In this document: positions 53,524 to 61,921 of the stretch, piece by piece
How the letters are laid out: each line of letters begins with the position of its first letter
How positions within the stretch are numbered: the first letter of the stretch is position 1
DNA from: an uncultured Flavobacteriaceae bacterium
GTDB taxonomy: Bacteria > Bacteroidota > Bacteroidia > Flavobacteriales > Flavobacteriaceae
Assembly (NCBI GenBank): GCA_937959395.1
Contig: CALGLR010000030.1
Coordinates: 25,621 to 89,620 of the forward strand
Direction: 5' to 3'
Length of the DNA: 64,000 bases
Translations under genes and position numbers: made by a program
The notes under the pieces: model-generated
The model's input: the letters and a program-made list of their open reading frames with translations, nothing else
What the model was told of the DNA's origin: nothing
The model's database searches: none

Positions 53524-54759
53524 TTATACTAATTCGGGTTCATTTTTCATTTTATCTTTAAATCGATTTAATAAAAATGGATTAATATCTATTTCAGGTT
53601 TTCTTAAATGCACTAAATCATTAATTATTCTTGCAGTAATAGCAGAGGTTAATATTCCCGTTCTAAAATGACCGCAAGCATTTAGGTAACCATCAATTCC
53701 TTCTACTGGCCCTAAAATAGGTACCTCGTCTGGAGTTCCTGGTCTTAACCCTGCCCAAGTTCGCTTACAATTCATATGCTTAAGAATTGGAATTGCTTTA
53801 ATTGCTCCACTTGCAAGTCCCTGAAGTTCTGCATAACTACTTGATGTATCATATGCTTTATTTTCAGTAGTGCTTCCAATAAGAATTTCTCCATTATCTT
53901 TTTGTGCAATGTAACAATCACTAGTACTGAGGCATGATTTTAATATTTTTGGCATTTTTTCGGATAATAGTATTTGACCTTTTACTGGTGTAATTGGCAA
54001 AGATACATTTACCATACTACTAATCTCTGCAGCCCAAGAACCCGCAGCGTTAATTACAGTATTGCAAGATATTCTATTATTTGTGGTATGTACAGCGACA
54101 ACCTTTCCATTATTAACTTCTATATCTTTAACTTCATCATTAATAATTTCTACGCCTTGAACTTTAGCGGCATCACGAAATGCATTCATTAACAAATAAG
54201 GATTTACCTGATCGTCATTAAGAAATGTTAAGGCTCCTATAGCATTTTTATTAATAAATGGCTCATCTTCTTTTAATTGTATACTATCCATCCACTTCAT
54301 TTGATTTTGAAGATGCGGAATAGAATTATAGATATTTTCAGCATAAGCCTTATCATCATCGTCATACATAACAAATTTTAAACCTGTTTTTTCAAGTTTA
54401 AAATCAACACCACCTATTTCTTTCAGTTCTCTCCATAAATTTGGAAAAAGGTCATTGCTTTTTAAGCAAAAATCAAAGAAAAAAGGAGGCAACTGGTGTG
54501 GTCGCTGCGTTTCTAATACACCATTGGTCGTTTCTTGCTTTCTTTTAGATAACGTTTTAAAGAAAATAACGCCGCATCCTAAGCCAACGGATTCTCCAAT
54601 TGCCCATAGACCTCCCGCTGATGCTTGTGTTGCATTCCCTTCTTTTTTAATATCAATAAGTTTAATAGATAGTGTTGGATTTTTACTTAATTCATATGCA
54701 ATGCTAGTTCCAATAACTCCTCCTCCTATAATTACAATATCTGTTGTTTTATTTTTCAT
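53524..54759 (-). CDS. hcnC: Hydrogen cyanide synthase subunit HcnC-like FAD oxidoreductase
   Basis: A 411-residue flavoprotein of the DadA/glycine-oxidase type. The FAD Rossmann motif is VIIGGGVIGTSIAYEL (about 10-25). It carries a stretch I recall as highly conserved in Pseudomonas HcnC: ATQASAGGLWAIGESVGLGC (about 44-63), then SDCYIAQKDNGEILIGSTTE and YLNACGHFRTGILTSAIT. In HCN synthase this subunit oxidises glycine, with HcnA and HcnB passing electrons on. Length matches HcnC (about 417). D-amino-acid, hydroxyproline or opine dehydrogenases of the same architecture are the alternatives. Its start lies 8 bp after hcnB ends. Confidence 0.82.
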   Translation of the reverse strand: MKNKTTDIVIIGGGVIGTSIAYELSKNPTLSIKLIDIKKEGNATQASAGGLWAIGESVGLGCGVIFFKTLSKRKQETTNGVLETQRPHQLPPFFFDFCLKSNDLFPNLWRELKEIGGVDFKLEKTGLKFVMYDDDDKAYAENIYNSIPHLQNQMKWMDSIQLKEDEPFINKNAIGALTFLNDDQVNPYLLMNAFRDAAKVQGVEIINDEVKDIEVNNGKVVAVHTTNNRISCNTVINAAGSWAAEISSMVNVSLPITPVKGQILLSEKMPKILKSCLSTSDCYIAQKDNGEILIGSTTENKAYDTSSSYAELQGLASGAIKAIPILKHMNCKRTWAGLRPGTPDEVPILGPVEGIDGYLNACGHFRTGILTSAITARIINDLVHLRKPEIDINPFLLNRFKDKMKNEPELV

Positions 54760-54767
54760 TATGTCAA

Positions 54768-56165
54768 TTAATTATTAGTATTTATAGAATCAAAAGGTAT
54801 CGGTGCCATTGGAAATCGAGGTTTTAACCAACCAACATTTTCATGAGAAGATCCAAGCTTATGTGCTAAATATTCATTACAATAATTTCCACACATTTTA
54901 CCTTGACAATTTCCCATTCCTATACGAGTTCTTATTTTTAATGCTCCCATATCTTTAACACCAACTTCAATAGCCTCGTCTATAATTTCTTTTTTTACAT
55001 GCTCGCACCTACAAACTATAGTATCTTGATCAGGCAATCCCATTAGTCCTTCTTTAAGGCCTGAAAAATCATTAAGCGTCTTCTGAAATTTTTTCAGCTT
55101 ATTCATTTCTTTTCTTATAGGATTTGCAATTTTTTCAGCTTCCTCTATTGAAATTTCACTTATATCTATTAAATAAGCTAATGCCGCTATTTTACCAGAT
55201 AAAACGGCAACGTCTGATCCATATATACCACTATTATCTCCTGCACTATATATTTTTTTTACAGACGTTCGTTGCCAACTATCAGTTACAGGAAAAAAAC
55301 CTCCTCTATTAAGATTATATGTATGTTTACAATTTAACATTTGCGTGAGCTGAATTCTTGGAACATAACCATACTGTATACCAGCGCAATCAACCTTTAA
55401 TGTAAAAGATTTTTCTTTAACAGGGTGCCATTTATCATCGTAAGGTGCTACTACGATTTCTTCTAAATGGTCTTTACCTATAGCTCTCACAATACCGTGT
55501 CCGTAGTAAAAAGGAATGCGATGCTTTTTTAAATAAAGCATGTAGGACATTCCCTCTTTTAATAATTTTGTATTTGACATTAAATTAAAGGAATTCTTTA
55601 CAATATCTTTTTGTCTCCCTGCTTCTAAAACAGCTACTATAGTGACTCCCGCCATATGTAATTGTTTTGCAGCTACTAAAAGTAAAGGTCCAGTACCTAT
55701 TAAAACAGCTCTCTTTCCCGGTTTTACATTTCCACATTTTGCCTGTGATTGGATACCACCTACACTCATAATTCCTGGTAATGTCCAACCAGGGAAAGGT
55801 TGTGCTCTCTCATAACACCCCGTAGCTATTAATAAATTTTTATCTGATATGGTTTTTACTTTACCTTTTTGTAAAATAGCTAAATCGTTAGTTAAAGGAA
55901 AATTTCCTAGCACTTCACTTTCGAGTTGAAGATCAATATATGAGGAACACTCCTCGAATTCATTAAACATTTTTCTTGCACGGATAAATGTTTTTTCATC
56001 TCGAAATGTACTATTATTCATACCCTTATCTGGCTTTTTAAAAATCGCACCTCCTATTTCTGAATTCTCATCTATTAGTGTTGAATGAACACTAAAATGA
56101 GCTAATAATATAGCTGCCGATATACCTGCTGGACCAGCTCCTATAATTTTAATATTATTTTTCAT
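54768..56165 (-). CDS. hcnB: Hydrogen cyanide synthase subunit HcnB-like oxidoreductase
   Basis: A 465-residue FAD/NAD-type oxidoreductase. N-terminal dinucleotide motif IIGAGPAGISAAILL (about 6-20); second nucleotide motif AVLIGTGPLLLVAAKQL (about 153-169); YSAGDNSGIYGSDVAVLSG near 311. The C-terminal 85 residues form a BFD-like iron-sulfur domain with DTIVCRCEHV and GMGNCQGKMCGNYC. Size and order (A-B-C) match Pseudomonas HcnB (about 469 residues) and the related opine and D-hydroxyproline dehydrogenase subunits. Spacing to hcnA is 4 bp. Confidence 0.82.
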   Translation of the reverse strand: MKNNIKIIGAGPAGISAAILLAHFSVHSTLIDENSEIGGAIFKKPDKGMNNSTFRDEKTFIRARKMFNEFEECSSYIDLQLESEVLGNFPLTNDLAILQKGKVKTISDKNLLIATGCYERAQPFPGWTLPGIMSVGGIQSQAKCGNVKPGKRAVLIGTGPLLLVAAKQLHMAGVTIVAVLEAGRQKDIVKNSFNLMSNTKLLKEGMSYMLYLKKHRIPFYYGHGIVRAIGKDHLEEIVVAPYDDKWHPVKEKSFTLKVDCAGIQYGYVPRIQLTQMLNCKHTYNLNRGGFFPVTDSWQRTSVKKIYSAGDNSGIYGSDVAVLSGKIAALAYLIDISEISIEEAEKIANPIRKEMNKLKKFQKTLNDFSGLKEGLMGLPDQDTIVCRCEHVKKEIIDEAIEVGVKDMGALKIRTRIGMGNCQGKMCGNYCNEYLAHKLGSSHENVGWLKPRFPMAPIPFDSINTNN

Positions 56166-56169
56166 TTAT

Positions 56170-56493
56170 TTAACAATCTTTTATTTTAACATAACTCCCA
56201 ACTATATCACTTGTATTTATTACTGTTTTAATACGCATTCCTTCTTTAACAATTTTCTTGCAAGCTCTATATTTACTATTGTCTACAGAAACTAAGCAAC
56301 AAAAACAGATTCCCATCCCACAATAGGCTCCTATCTTTTGATCATGATCATTCTTAGAAATTTGTTTTATTCCGTGTGCAAATAATGTACTAAGAATAGT
56401 TTCTCCTTCATACGCTGTTTTCTCTTCTGCGTTTATATAAATTTTTATAGGCTTACTATTTATAAGCTCTATATCATTATCTCTTTTTTTCAT
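56170..56493 (-). CDS. hcnA: Hydrogen cyanide synthase subunit HcnA-like [2Fe-2S] protein
   Basis: A 107-residue small ferredoxin-like subunit. IKIYINAEEKTAYEGETILS (about 17-36) is a beta-grasp ferredoxin start. Cysteine ligands are in AYCGMGICFCCLVS (about 63-76) and RACKK (about 84-88). Its length matches HcnA (about 104). It is the first gene of a leftward three-gene operon with gaps of 4 and 8 bp. Membrane-associated electron transfer to the respiratory chain is known for the Pseudomonas complex and inferred here. Confidence 0.82.
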   Translation of the reverse strand: MKKRDNDIELINSKPIKIYINAEEKTAYEGETILSTLFAHGIKQISKNDHDQKIGAYCGMGICFCCLVSVDNSKYRACKKIVKEGMRIKTVINTSDIVGSYVKIKDC

Positions 56494-56794
56494 TTTAAAA
56501 TGGTTTAATTACCTGATGTTTAAATCTTATTAAAAAAATTATAGCGGAGATTCTAAATAAAAAAGAAAATACCTTATCTAATTGAATCAATGATTGCTCT
56601 AATTTATTATAAACTTTTTCTTCAAGCTTATATCACTTTTGTATTTATTCAACAACTGTTAAGAATAATTTATAGTCCTTACATAGAATATAATTCTGTA
56701 TTTATAGTATTTCATACTACATCTCATCTTTCGCTTTTTTAATTTAAAATTTCTATACTTAAATTACCTCTAAATTATAATAACAGAAATCAAA

Positions 56795-56837
56795 TATGAG
56801 TAAATTATGAGTTGTCTATGAGTAAATTGTGAGTGTC
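56795..56837 (+). repeat. Tandem 22/21-bp direct repeat upstream of hcnA and umuC
   Basis: TATGAGTAAATTATGAGT then TGTC (56795-56816), followed directly by TATGAGTAAATTGTGAGT then GTC (56817-56837). There is one substitution and one base fewer in the second copy. A period near two helical turns could place two regulator molecules on the same DNA face. Confidence 0.75.
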
Positions 56838-57060
56838 TAAAAGTACATTATTAGGATTATATAAGATTTCTCTATCGAAAATGATGCATTTTATTTTTTA
56901 AAAAAAATCACATTGACTTTGAGGTTAATGCTAAAAATCAAATACAAAAATGTGGAACAAAACGCTCTAAATTCATTATTTCAATATGATACCATTAATT
57001 TTAACAACGTATAATTTTAATCTGCGTCTTTTTAATAACTACTTAAAAAATATTTCACCT

Positions 57061-57068
57061 TATCTTTA
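57061..57068 (+). promoter_or_regulatory. Candidate -7 element almost adjoining umuC start
   Basis: TATCTTTA differs from TAnnTTTG in the last base and lies 7 bp before the ATG at 57076, again suggesting a very short or absent leader. Confidence 0.35.
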
Positions 57069-57075
57069 CGATCTT

Positions 57076-58335
57076 ATGTTTGCACTAGTAGATTGTAATA
57101 ATTTTTATGCGTCTTGCGAACGTGTTTTTAATCCTAACCTACAAGGCCAACCTGTTGCTATTCTCTCTAATAATGATGGTTGTGTAATCTCACGAAGTGA
57201 CGAAGCAAAAGCGATTGGTTTACCAATGGGCGCTCCTATTTTTAAGTGGGACTCCTTCTGTAAAACTAATACTATTCATGTCCTATCCTCTAACTACCCA
57301 TTATATGGTGATATGAGTAGCAGAGTGATGTCTATTTTAGAACAATTTACACCAGATATAGAATTATATAGCATTGATGAATCTTTTTTAGAATTTAAAA
57401 GCTTTAAGAAATCATTTGATTATGACGATTATGGAATTCAAATTAGAACCCGTATTTTAAAATGGACAGGCATTCCAACATCTGTTGGCATTGCTCCAAC
57501 TAAAGCATTATCTAAAGTCGCTAATAAAGTCGCTCGAAAATTTCCTGAACGAACCAAAGGGGTTTACATTATTGACTCTGAAGAAAAAAGAATAAAAGCT
57601 TTAAAATGGATTAAAATTGAAGACGTTTGGGGAATAGGAAGAGGTCTTACAAAAAAACTTAAGCTCAAAAACTGTAAAACCGCTTATGATTTTACTCAAT
57701 TATCAAACGAATGGATAAAAAATAATTTTTCAGTAATCGAATTACGTTTAAAACGTGACTTAGAAGGTATTCCTATTTTAAAATTAGAAGAATACAAAAC
57801 AAAAAAAGCAATTGCTACGACCAGAAGTTTTGAATACACCTATTCTGATATTGATAATATAAAAGAACGCATTTCTACATTCGCAACAAGTTGTGCCGAA
57901 AAACTACGTAAGCAAAAATCGAGTTGTCATGTTATTATTGTAATGCTTCGCAGCGATCGCCATAAAAAAGATTCACCGCAACATAGCGTGAGTACTTCTG
58001 TGAATTTATCTTTCCCTACTAATTCTTCATTAGTAATAAGTAATTGCGCGGTTAATGCTGTAACGTCTATATTTAAAGAAGGTATAAAATACAAACGTGC
58101 AGGAGTAATTGTTATGGGATTGGTCCCAGAAGATAATTTTCAGCTTCATTTATTTGAAAACGAAAACCCCAAACACCAACCTTTAATGAATGCTGTTGAT
58201 TCGTTAAACAAAAAATATGGCGGCTTTAAAATAAAACTAGGGAATCAAGATTTAAAACGCACATGGAAAATGCGTCAAGAACGATTATCTCCTAAATACA
58301 CAACAAATATAAAAGACATTATTGTCGTGAAATAA
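57076..58335 (+). CDS. umuC: Y-family DNA polymerase UmuC (DNA polymerase V catalytic subunit)
   Basis: A 419-residue translesion polymerase. It starts MFALVDCNNFYASCERVF, the conserved beginning with the catalytic Asp, so the ATG at 57076 is chosen over one 90 bp upstream. LSNNDGCVISRSDEAKAIGLPMG, LYSIDESFLEF (catalytic SIDE, about 98-108), IPTSVGIAPTKALSKVANKVAR and the HhH-like VWGIGRGLTKKLK follow, with a C-terminal little-finger domain. It works with the UmuD-like protein encoded downstream, in the unusual order C before D. Confidence 0.95.
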   Translation: MFALVDCNNFYASCERVFNPNLQGQPVAILSNNDGCVISRSDEAKAIGLPMGAPIFKWDSFCKTNTIHVLSSNYPLYGDMSSRVMSILEQFTPDIELYSIDESFLEFKSFKKSFDYDDYGIQIRTRILKWTGIPTSVGIAPTKALSKVANKVARKFPERTKGVYIIDSEEKRIKALKWIKIEDVWGIGRGLTKKLKLKNCKTAYDFTQLSNEWIKNNFSVIELRLKRDLEGIPILKLEEYKTKKAIATTRSFEYTYSDIDNIKERISTFATSCAEKLRKQKSSCHVIIVMLRSDRHKKDSPQHSVSTSVNLSFPTNSSLVISNCAVNAVTSIFKEGIKYKRAGVIVMGLVPEDNFQLHLFENENPKHQPLMNAVDSLNKKYGGFKIKLGNQDLKRTWKMRQERLSPKYTTNIKDIIVVK

Positions 58336-58337
58336 CA

Positions 58338-58355
58338 TTCCTGCGCAGGCAGGAA
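58338..58355. repeat. Short GC-rich palindrome between umuC and umuD
   Basis: TTCCTGC GCAG GCAGGAA, 7-bp perfect stem with the same 4-base loop as the palindrome in bioA. It lies 2 bp after the umuC stop and may serve as a terminator or be a dispersed repeat. Confidence 0.75.
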
Positions 58356-58472
58356 ACTATATAATAGATTTAGAGTATCTAATCTAAAAGAAAACTCAAA
58401 CCTTAAGGAGGTTGATTTTTAACTAAATTAGTAAAGAGATTACTCCTCCAAGGAAATAATAAGACAAAAACT

Positions 58473-58913
58473 ATGATAGCACATAAATCAGGAAGCTTAA
58501 CTATTTACACACCAGAAACTATTGATGGCTCTGGATCTCATTTTTTTGATGCAGGAATTTCGGCTGGATTTCCTTCTCCTGCCGAAGATTTTAAAGAACA
58601 ACGATTATCTTTAGATCAAGAATTAGTAACAAACAAAGAAGCTACTTTTTTTGCCAGAGTTAGTGGTCAATCTATGATTGGTGCTGGATTAAATGATAAC
58701 GATTTATTAGTAATAGATAGAAGCCTAGAACCTGAGAATAATAAAATTGCAGTATGCTTCTTAGATGGTGAGTTTACGGTGAAACGATTACGAGTTTCTA
58801 ATAAGGAGGTTTGGTTGCAACCAGAAAACCCTAATTACCCAATCATTAAAATTACAGAAGAAAATAATTTCGTGATATGGGGAATTGTAACTAATGTGAT
58901 AAAAAAGGTTTAA
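58473..58913 (+). CDS. umuD: UmuD-like S24 family peptidase
   Basis: A 146-residue LexA-fold autoprotease. The self-cleavage site is in ISAGFPSPAED (Ala-Gly, about 29-30). Catalytic Ser is in VSGQSMIGAGLNDND (about 66) and Lys in FLDGEFTVKRLRV (about 104). DNA damage would trigger cleavage to the active form partnering UmuC. It lies 137 bp after umuC; the spacer holds a palindrome and GGAGG/CCTCC complements (58408-58449), so it may have its own promoter. Confidence 0.93.
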   Translation: MIAHKSGSLTIYTPETIDGSGSHFFDAGISAGFPSPAEDFKEQRLSLDQELVTNKEATFFARVSGQSMIGAGLNDNDLLVIDRSLEPENNKIAVCFLDGEFTVKRLRVSNKEVWLQPENPNYPIIKITEENNFVIWGIVTNVIKKV

Positions 58914-58938
58914 GATCTATAATCCTACTAAAAACAAA

Positions 58939-59070
58939 GAGGCTGTCTGAAAAGTATTTTCAACGTCATTCTGAATTTATTTCAGAATCTCACAATACTA
59001 TGCGCTAGCCTTTTGTGAGAACCTGAATCAAGTTCAGGTTGACGAAACTAACCTTTTTAGACAGCTTCTT
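58939..59070. repeat. 132-bp palindromic MITE-like element, copy 2
   Basis: Four mismatches by eye to 43810-43941, three of them in the first 12 bases. Ends GAGGCTGTCT and AGACAGCTTC are inverted repeats at 9 of 10 positions. It lies between the convergent umuD and gdhA 3' ends, where its hairpins could also end transcription in both directions. Confidence 0.88.
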
Positions 59071-59091
59071 TAATTTATTTTCAATGTGAGA

Positions 59092-60435
59092 TTAAACAAT
59101 CCCTTGCGCCATCATAGCATCAGCTACTTTAACGAAACCTGCAATGTTTGCTCCTTTTACGTAATCTACATAACCATCTTCTTCTGTACCGTATTCAATA
59201 CATGATTTATGAATATCGTTCATTATTTGTTTTAATTTAGTATCAACTTCTTCACGAGACCAACCGTAACGTAATGAGTTTTGTGTCATTTCTAAACCAG
59301 AAGTAGCAACTCCACCTGCATTCGAGGCTTTTCCTGGAGCAAATAATATTTTTGCTTTATGGAATGCTTCTATCGCTTCTTTAGTCGATGGCATATTAGC
59401 ACCTTCACTCACACACATACATCCATTTTTAAGTAATACTTCTGCATCTTTTTCAACAAGTTCATTTTGTGTCGCACATGGCAAAGCAATATCACATTTA
59501 GTTTCCCAAGGTGTTTTTCCTTTATTAAATTTTGCACTAGGATATTTTTCAGCATATTCACTTACTCGTCCTCGCTTCACATTTTTAAGCTCCATGATAA
59601 AAGCTAATTTCTTAGCATCTATACCATCTTCGTCATAAACAAATCCTGAAGAATCAGACATTGTAACCACTTTAGCTCCTAATTGTATCGCCTTTTCTGC
59701 TGCATATTGTGCAACATTCCCAGAGCCAGAGATAACTACAGTCTTCTCTTTAAAGCTATCCCCTTTGTTTTCTAACATTTTTTGTGCAAAATAAACATTG
59801 CCATAACCAGTAGCTTCAGGTCTAATTAAAGATCCGCCCCAAGAAGCTCCTTTCCCAGTTAATACTCCTGTAAATTCATTTCTTAATTTTTTGTACATCC
59901 CGTATAAGAACCCTATCTCACGGCCTCCAACACCAATATCCCCAGCTGGCACATCTGTATTCGCACCTATATGTCTATATAATTCACTCATAAATGCATG
60001 GCAAAAACGCATAATTTCATTATCGCTTTTACCTTTAGGGTTAAAATCACTTCCCCCTTTTCCTCCACCCATAGGTAAAGTTGTTAATGAATTTTTAAAA
60101 ACCTGTTCAAAAGCTAAGAATTTAAGAATACTCATATTCACTGTTGGGTGAAAGCGTAAGCCTCCTTTATAAGGTCCAATAGCAGAATTCATTTGTATTC
60201 TATAACCTCTATTTACATGTACATCTCCTTTATCATCAACCCATGTTACTCTAAAAGATATAGCGCGTTCTGGCTCAACCATACGCTCTAATATTTTTGT
60301 ACCATTATATATCTTGTTTTTTTCAATGTAAGGAATAACAGTTTCTGCTACTTCTTCTACCGCTTGAAGAAATTCTGTCTCATGACCATTTCTTTCTTTT
60401 ACTTTGTCTAAAAATGCTTCGATTTTATTTTCCAT
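59092..60435 (-). CDS. gdhA: NADP-type glutamate dehydrogenase
   Basis: A 447-residue cytoplasmic enzyme interconverting 2-oxoglutarate plus ammonium and glutamate. Substrate and catalytic region: GPYKGGLRFHP (about 88-98), LTTLPMGGGKGGSDFNPKGK (about 118-137, catalytic Lys), VPAGDIGVGGREIGFLYG. Cofactor domain: VVISGSGNVAQYAAEKA (about 235-251). The C-terminus NIAGFVKVADAMMAQG is typical of the hexameric bacterial type. It is a single-gene unit with the 132-bp repeat at its 3' end. Confidence 0.97.
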   Translation of the reverse strand: MENKIEAFLDKVKERNGHETEFLQAVEEVAETVIPYIEKNKIYNGTKILERMVEPERAISFRVTWVDDKGDVHVNRGYRIQMNSAIGPYKGGLRFHPTVNMSILKFLAFEQVFKNSLTTLPMGGGKGGSDFNPKGKSDNEIMRFCHAFMSELYRHIGANTDVPAGDIGVGGREIGFLYGMYKKLRNEFTGVLTGKGASWGGSLIRPEATGYGNVYFAQKMLENKGDSFKEKTVVISGSGNVAQYAAEKAIQLGAKVVTMSDSSGFVYDEDGIDAKKLAFIMELKNVKRGRVSEYAEKYPSAKFNKGKTPWETKCDIALPCATQNELVEKDAEVLLKNGCMCVSEGANMPSTKEAIEAFHKAKILFAPGKASNAGGVATSGLEMTQNSLRYGWSREEVDTKLKQIMNDIHKSCIEYGTEEDGYVDYVKGANIAGFVKVADAMMAQGIV

Positions 60436-60594
60436 CTAATTAGTAAAATTATGATACTATTAATTATCGGGTAAATTTAAACAAGAAAAGCGTACTATTT
60501 ATAAATTTTTATATGATTTTTTTTTAATTTCATAACCATAAACAGTAAGTTTAGAAAAAATATGCCTTCATTTTGATGCATTTTGTCCGAAAAA

Positions 60595-60625
60595 TTTGTT
60601 AGTTAGTCGAGTTTTTCTATATTTG
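60595..60625 (+). promoter_or_regulatory. Full-consensus Bacteroidota promoter for the gene at 60660
   Basis: TTTG at 60595-60598, a 19-bp spacer and TATATTTG at 60618-60625, matching the TTTG-N19-TAnnTTTG consensus exactly. The predicted leader is about 30 nt. Confidence 0.65.
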
Positions 60626-60659
60626 TTAATTCAAAAGCCTCTAAAACTAGAACTATATC

Positions 60660-61448
60660 ATGCTTAAAATAAAACTTTTAACCTCTTTAACCTTATTTGT
60701 GCTAATCTCACAAAGTGTTTTTCCACAATTAGGATTCTCCCACGAATTAGGTCTTATTAGTGGTCCTGTTGCATTTCAATCAGATTTTGGACAACGGAAA
60801 AATATTGATACGAATAAAGGAAATACTGGATATGGTGTTGGCTTAGTTCATTATATTAACTTCTCATATAGAGCAGATTGTAATTGTTATACTACAGATA
60901 AGTATTTTAATGATCATTTTAAATTAAGAACAGAACTCTCATATAACAAAACAAAATTAAATCATTTTGGCGAATGGGTAAGTGACGATAAAACTTCTGA
61001 ACGCGCTGAACAATTAAGAGCACATTCTGGAGAAGTAAATAATTTTGATGTTGGTATGCAATTAGAATATTTTCCATTAAGTATTAGATCATTTCAATCA
61101 TTTGGTTATAAAGTTGCTCCTTTTATTAGCTTAGGCGGTCATTTTACATCTTTTAACCCAAAAGCAGCAACAACTTACGGAGATGGGAAAATTACCACTG
61201 CTAGTAATTTTTACAGTCCTTGGCAACCAGGATCTATAGATCCAACATCAGGTACCACTTGGTCTGTTGTTTCAAGCGTTGGAGCACGTTATAAATTAAC
61301 CATAGTTTCAGATTTTATGATTGATTTAAGATGGCAATATTATCTTACGAGTGATTATGTAGATGGTTTAAATCACCAACTACCTTCTAATAAAAATAAT
61401 GATTGGCTAGTTTGGTTTAATGTAGGTTACATATATTATCTTAATTAA
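60660..61448 (+). CDS. THC0290_0291-family-like outer-membrane protein
   Basis: A 262-residue protein with a signal peptide (LLTSLTLFVLISQSVFPQ). The mature part starts LGFSHELGLISGPVAFQSDFG, which I recall from the flavobacterial THC0290_0291 family. It continues with a conserved CNC motif (YRADCNCYTTDKYFNDHFKL), LRAHSGEVNNFDVGMQLEYFP and a C-terminal aromatic strand (WLVWFNVGYIYYL). The beta-rich pattern suggests an outer-membrane barrel; its function is unknown. Confidence 0.78.
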   Translation: MLKIKLLTSLTLFVLISQSVFPQLGFSHELGLISGPVAFQSDFGQRKNIDTNKGNTGYGVGLVHYINFSYRADCNCYTTDKYFNDHFKLRTELSYNKTKLNHFGEWVSDDKTSERAEQLRAHSGEVNNFDVGMQLEYFPLSIRSFQSFGYKVAPFISLGGHFTSFNPKAATTYGDGKITTASNFYSPWQPGSIDPTSGTTWSVVSSVGARYKLTIVSDFMIDLRWQYYLTSDYVDGLNHQLPSNKNNDWLVWFNVGYIYYLN

Positions 61449-61921
61449 GATCTCTAATAAATATTTTTCTAAACTTAAGCCTACAGAACTTTTTAAAACT
61501 ATACGTTTACAAATTTTAATAATTTACTGATAAAACAAGACACAAATCTCTTCATATATTATATGATATACATTATCTAATAAAATTATTTTATATGCTT
61601 ATATACAATAAGATAGGCTCGAATCATCTGTCAATATATCGGTTTAACGAAATCGTTCCGAATACTATTCTACAACTTAGAAGAGCTCGCTTTTTAAAAA
61701 AAAGCAATAAAAAATCTATTATATCGAATAAAAAAGCTTTTAATCGATTTTTCCTTTTTTCTTAAGTTAACTTTATGATAAAAAAATGAAAAAATCTTTC
61801 CTTCGATTAGGATTTAGAATAGATTTTGTATTAAAAACCTTACTAGATTTGAGATTTACCCTTACTTTTTATTAGGTAAAAACAACTCTCTAAAAAACAT
61901 TAAACTCAACTTATTTAAAAC
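61449..61921. other. Intergenic region before the giant secreted protein
   Basis: About 470 bp, strongly AT-rich with A and T runs, no supported ORF. A possible -7 element TAGATTTG is at 61844-61851, but a TTTG box (61825-61828) is only 15 bp upstream, shorter than the usual 19-21. Nothing else recognised. Confidence 0.45.

Larger units (their letters stand above)
56494..57075. other. Intergenic region between hcnA and umuC
   Basis: About 580 bp, AT-rich, divergent genes on both sides, so it must hold both promoters. It contains a tandem direct repeat at 56795-56837 (annotated) and a TATCTTTA element at 57061-57068 just before umuC. No canonical FNR/ANR site (TTGATnnnnATCAA) was found. No ORF is supported; the frame starting at 56986 is only an in-frame extension of umuC. 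Confidence 0.55.

Noticed and set aside
56581..56591. ATTGAATCAAT as an FNR/ANR site for hcnA
   Set aside because: It is palindromic but lacks the 4-base spacing of TTGATnnnnATCAA, and the distance to hcnA is not typical.
56986..57075. Upstream ATG for umuC
   Set aside because: The added 30 residues precede MFALVDCNNFYASCE, the conserved beginning of UmuC, and would cover the -7-like element.
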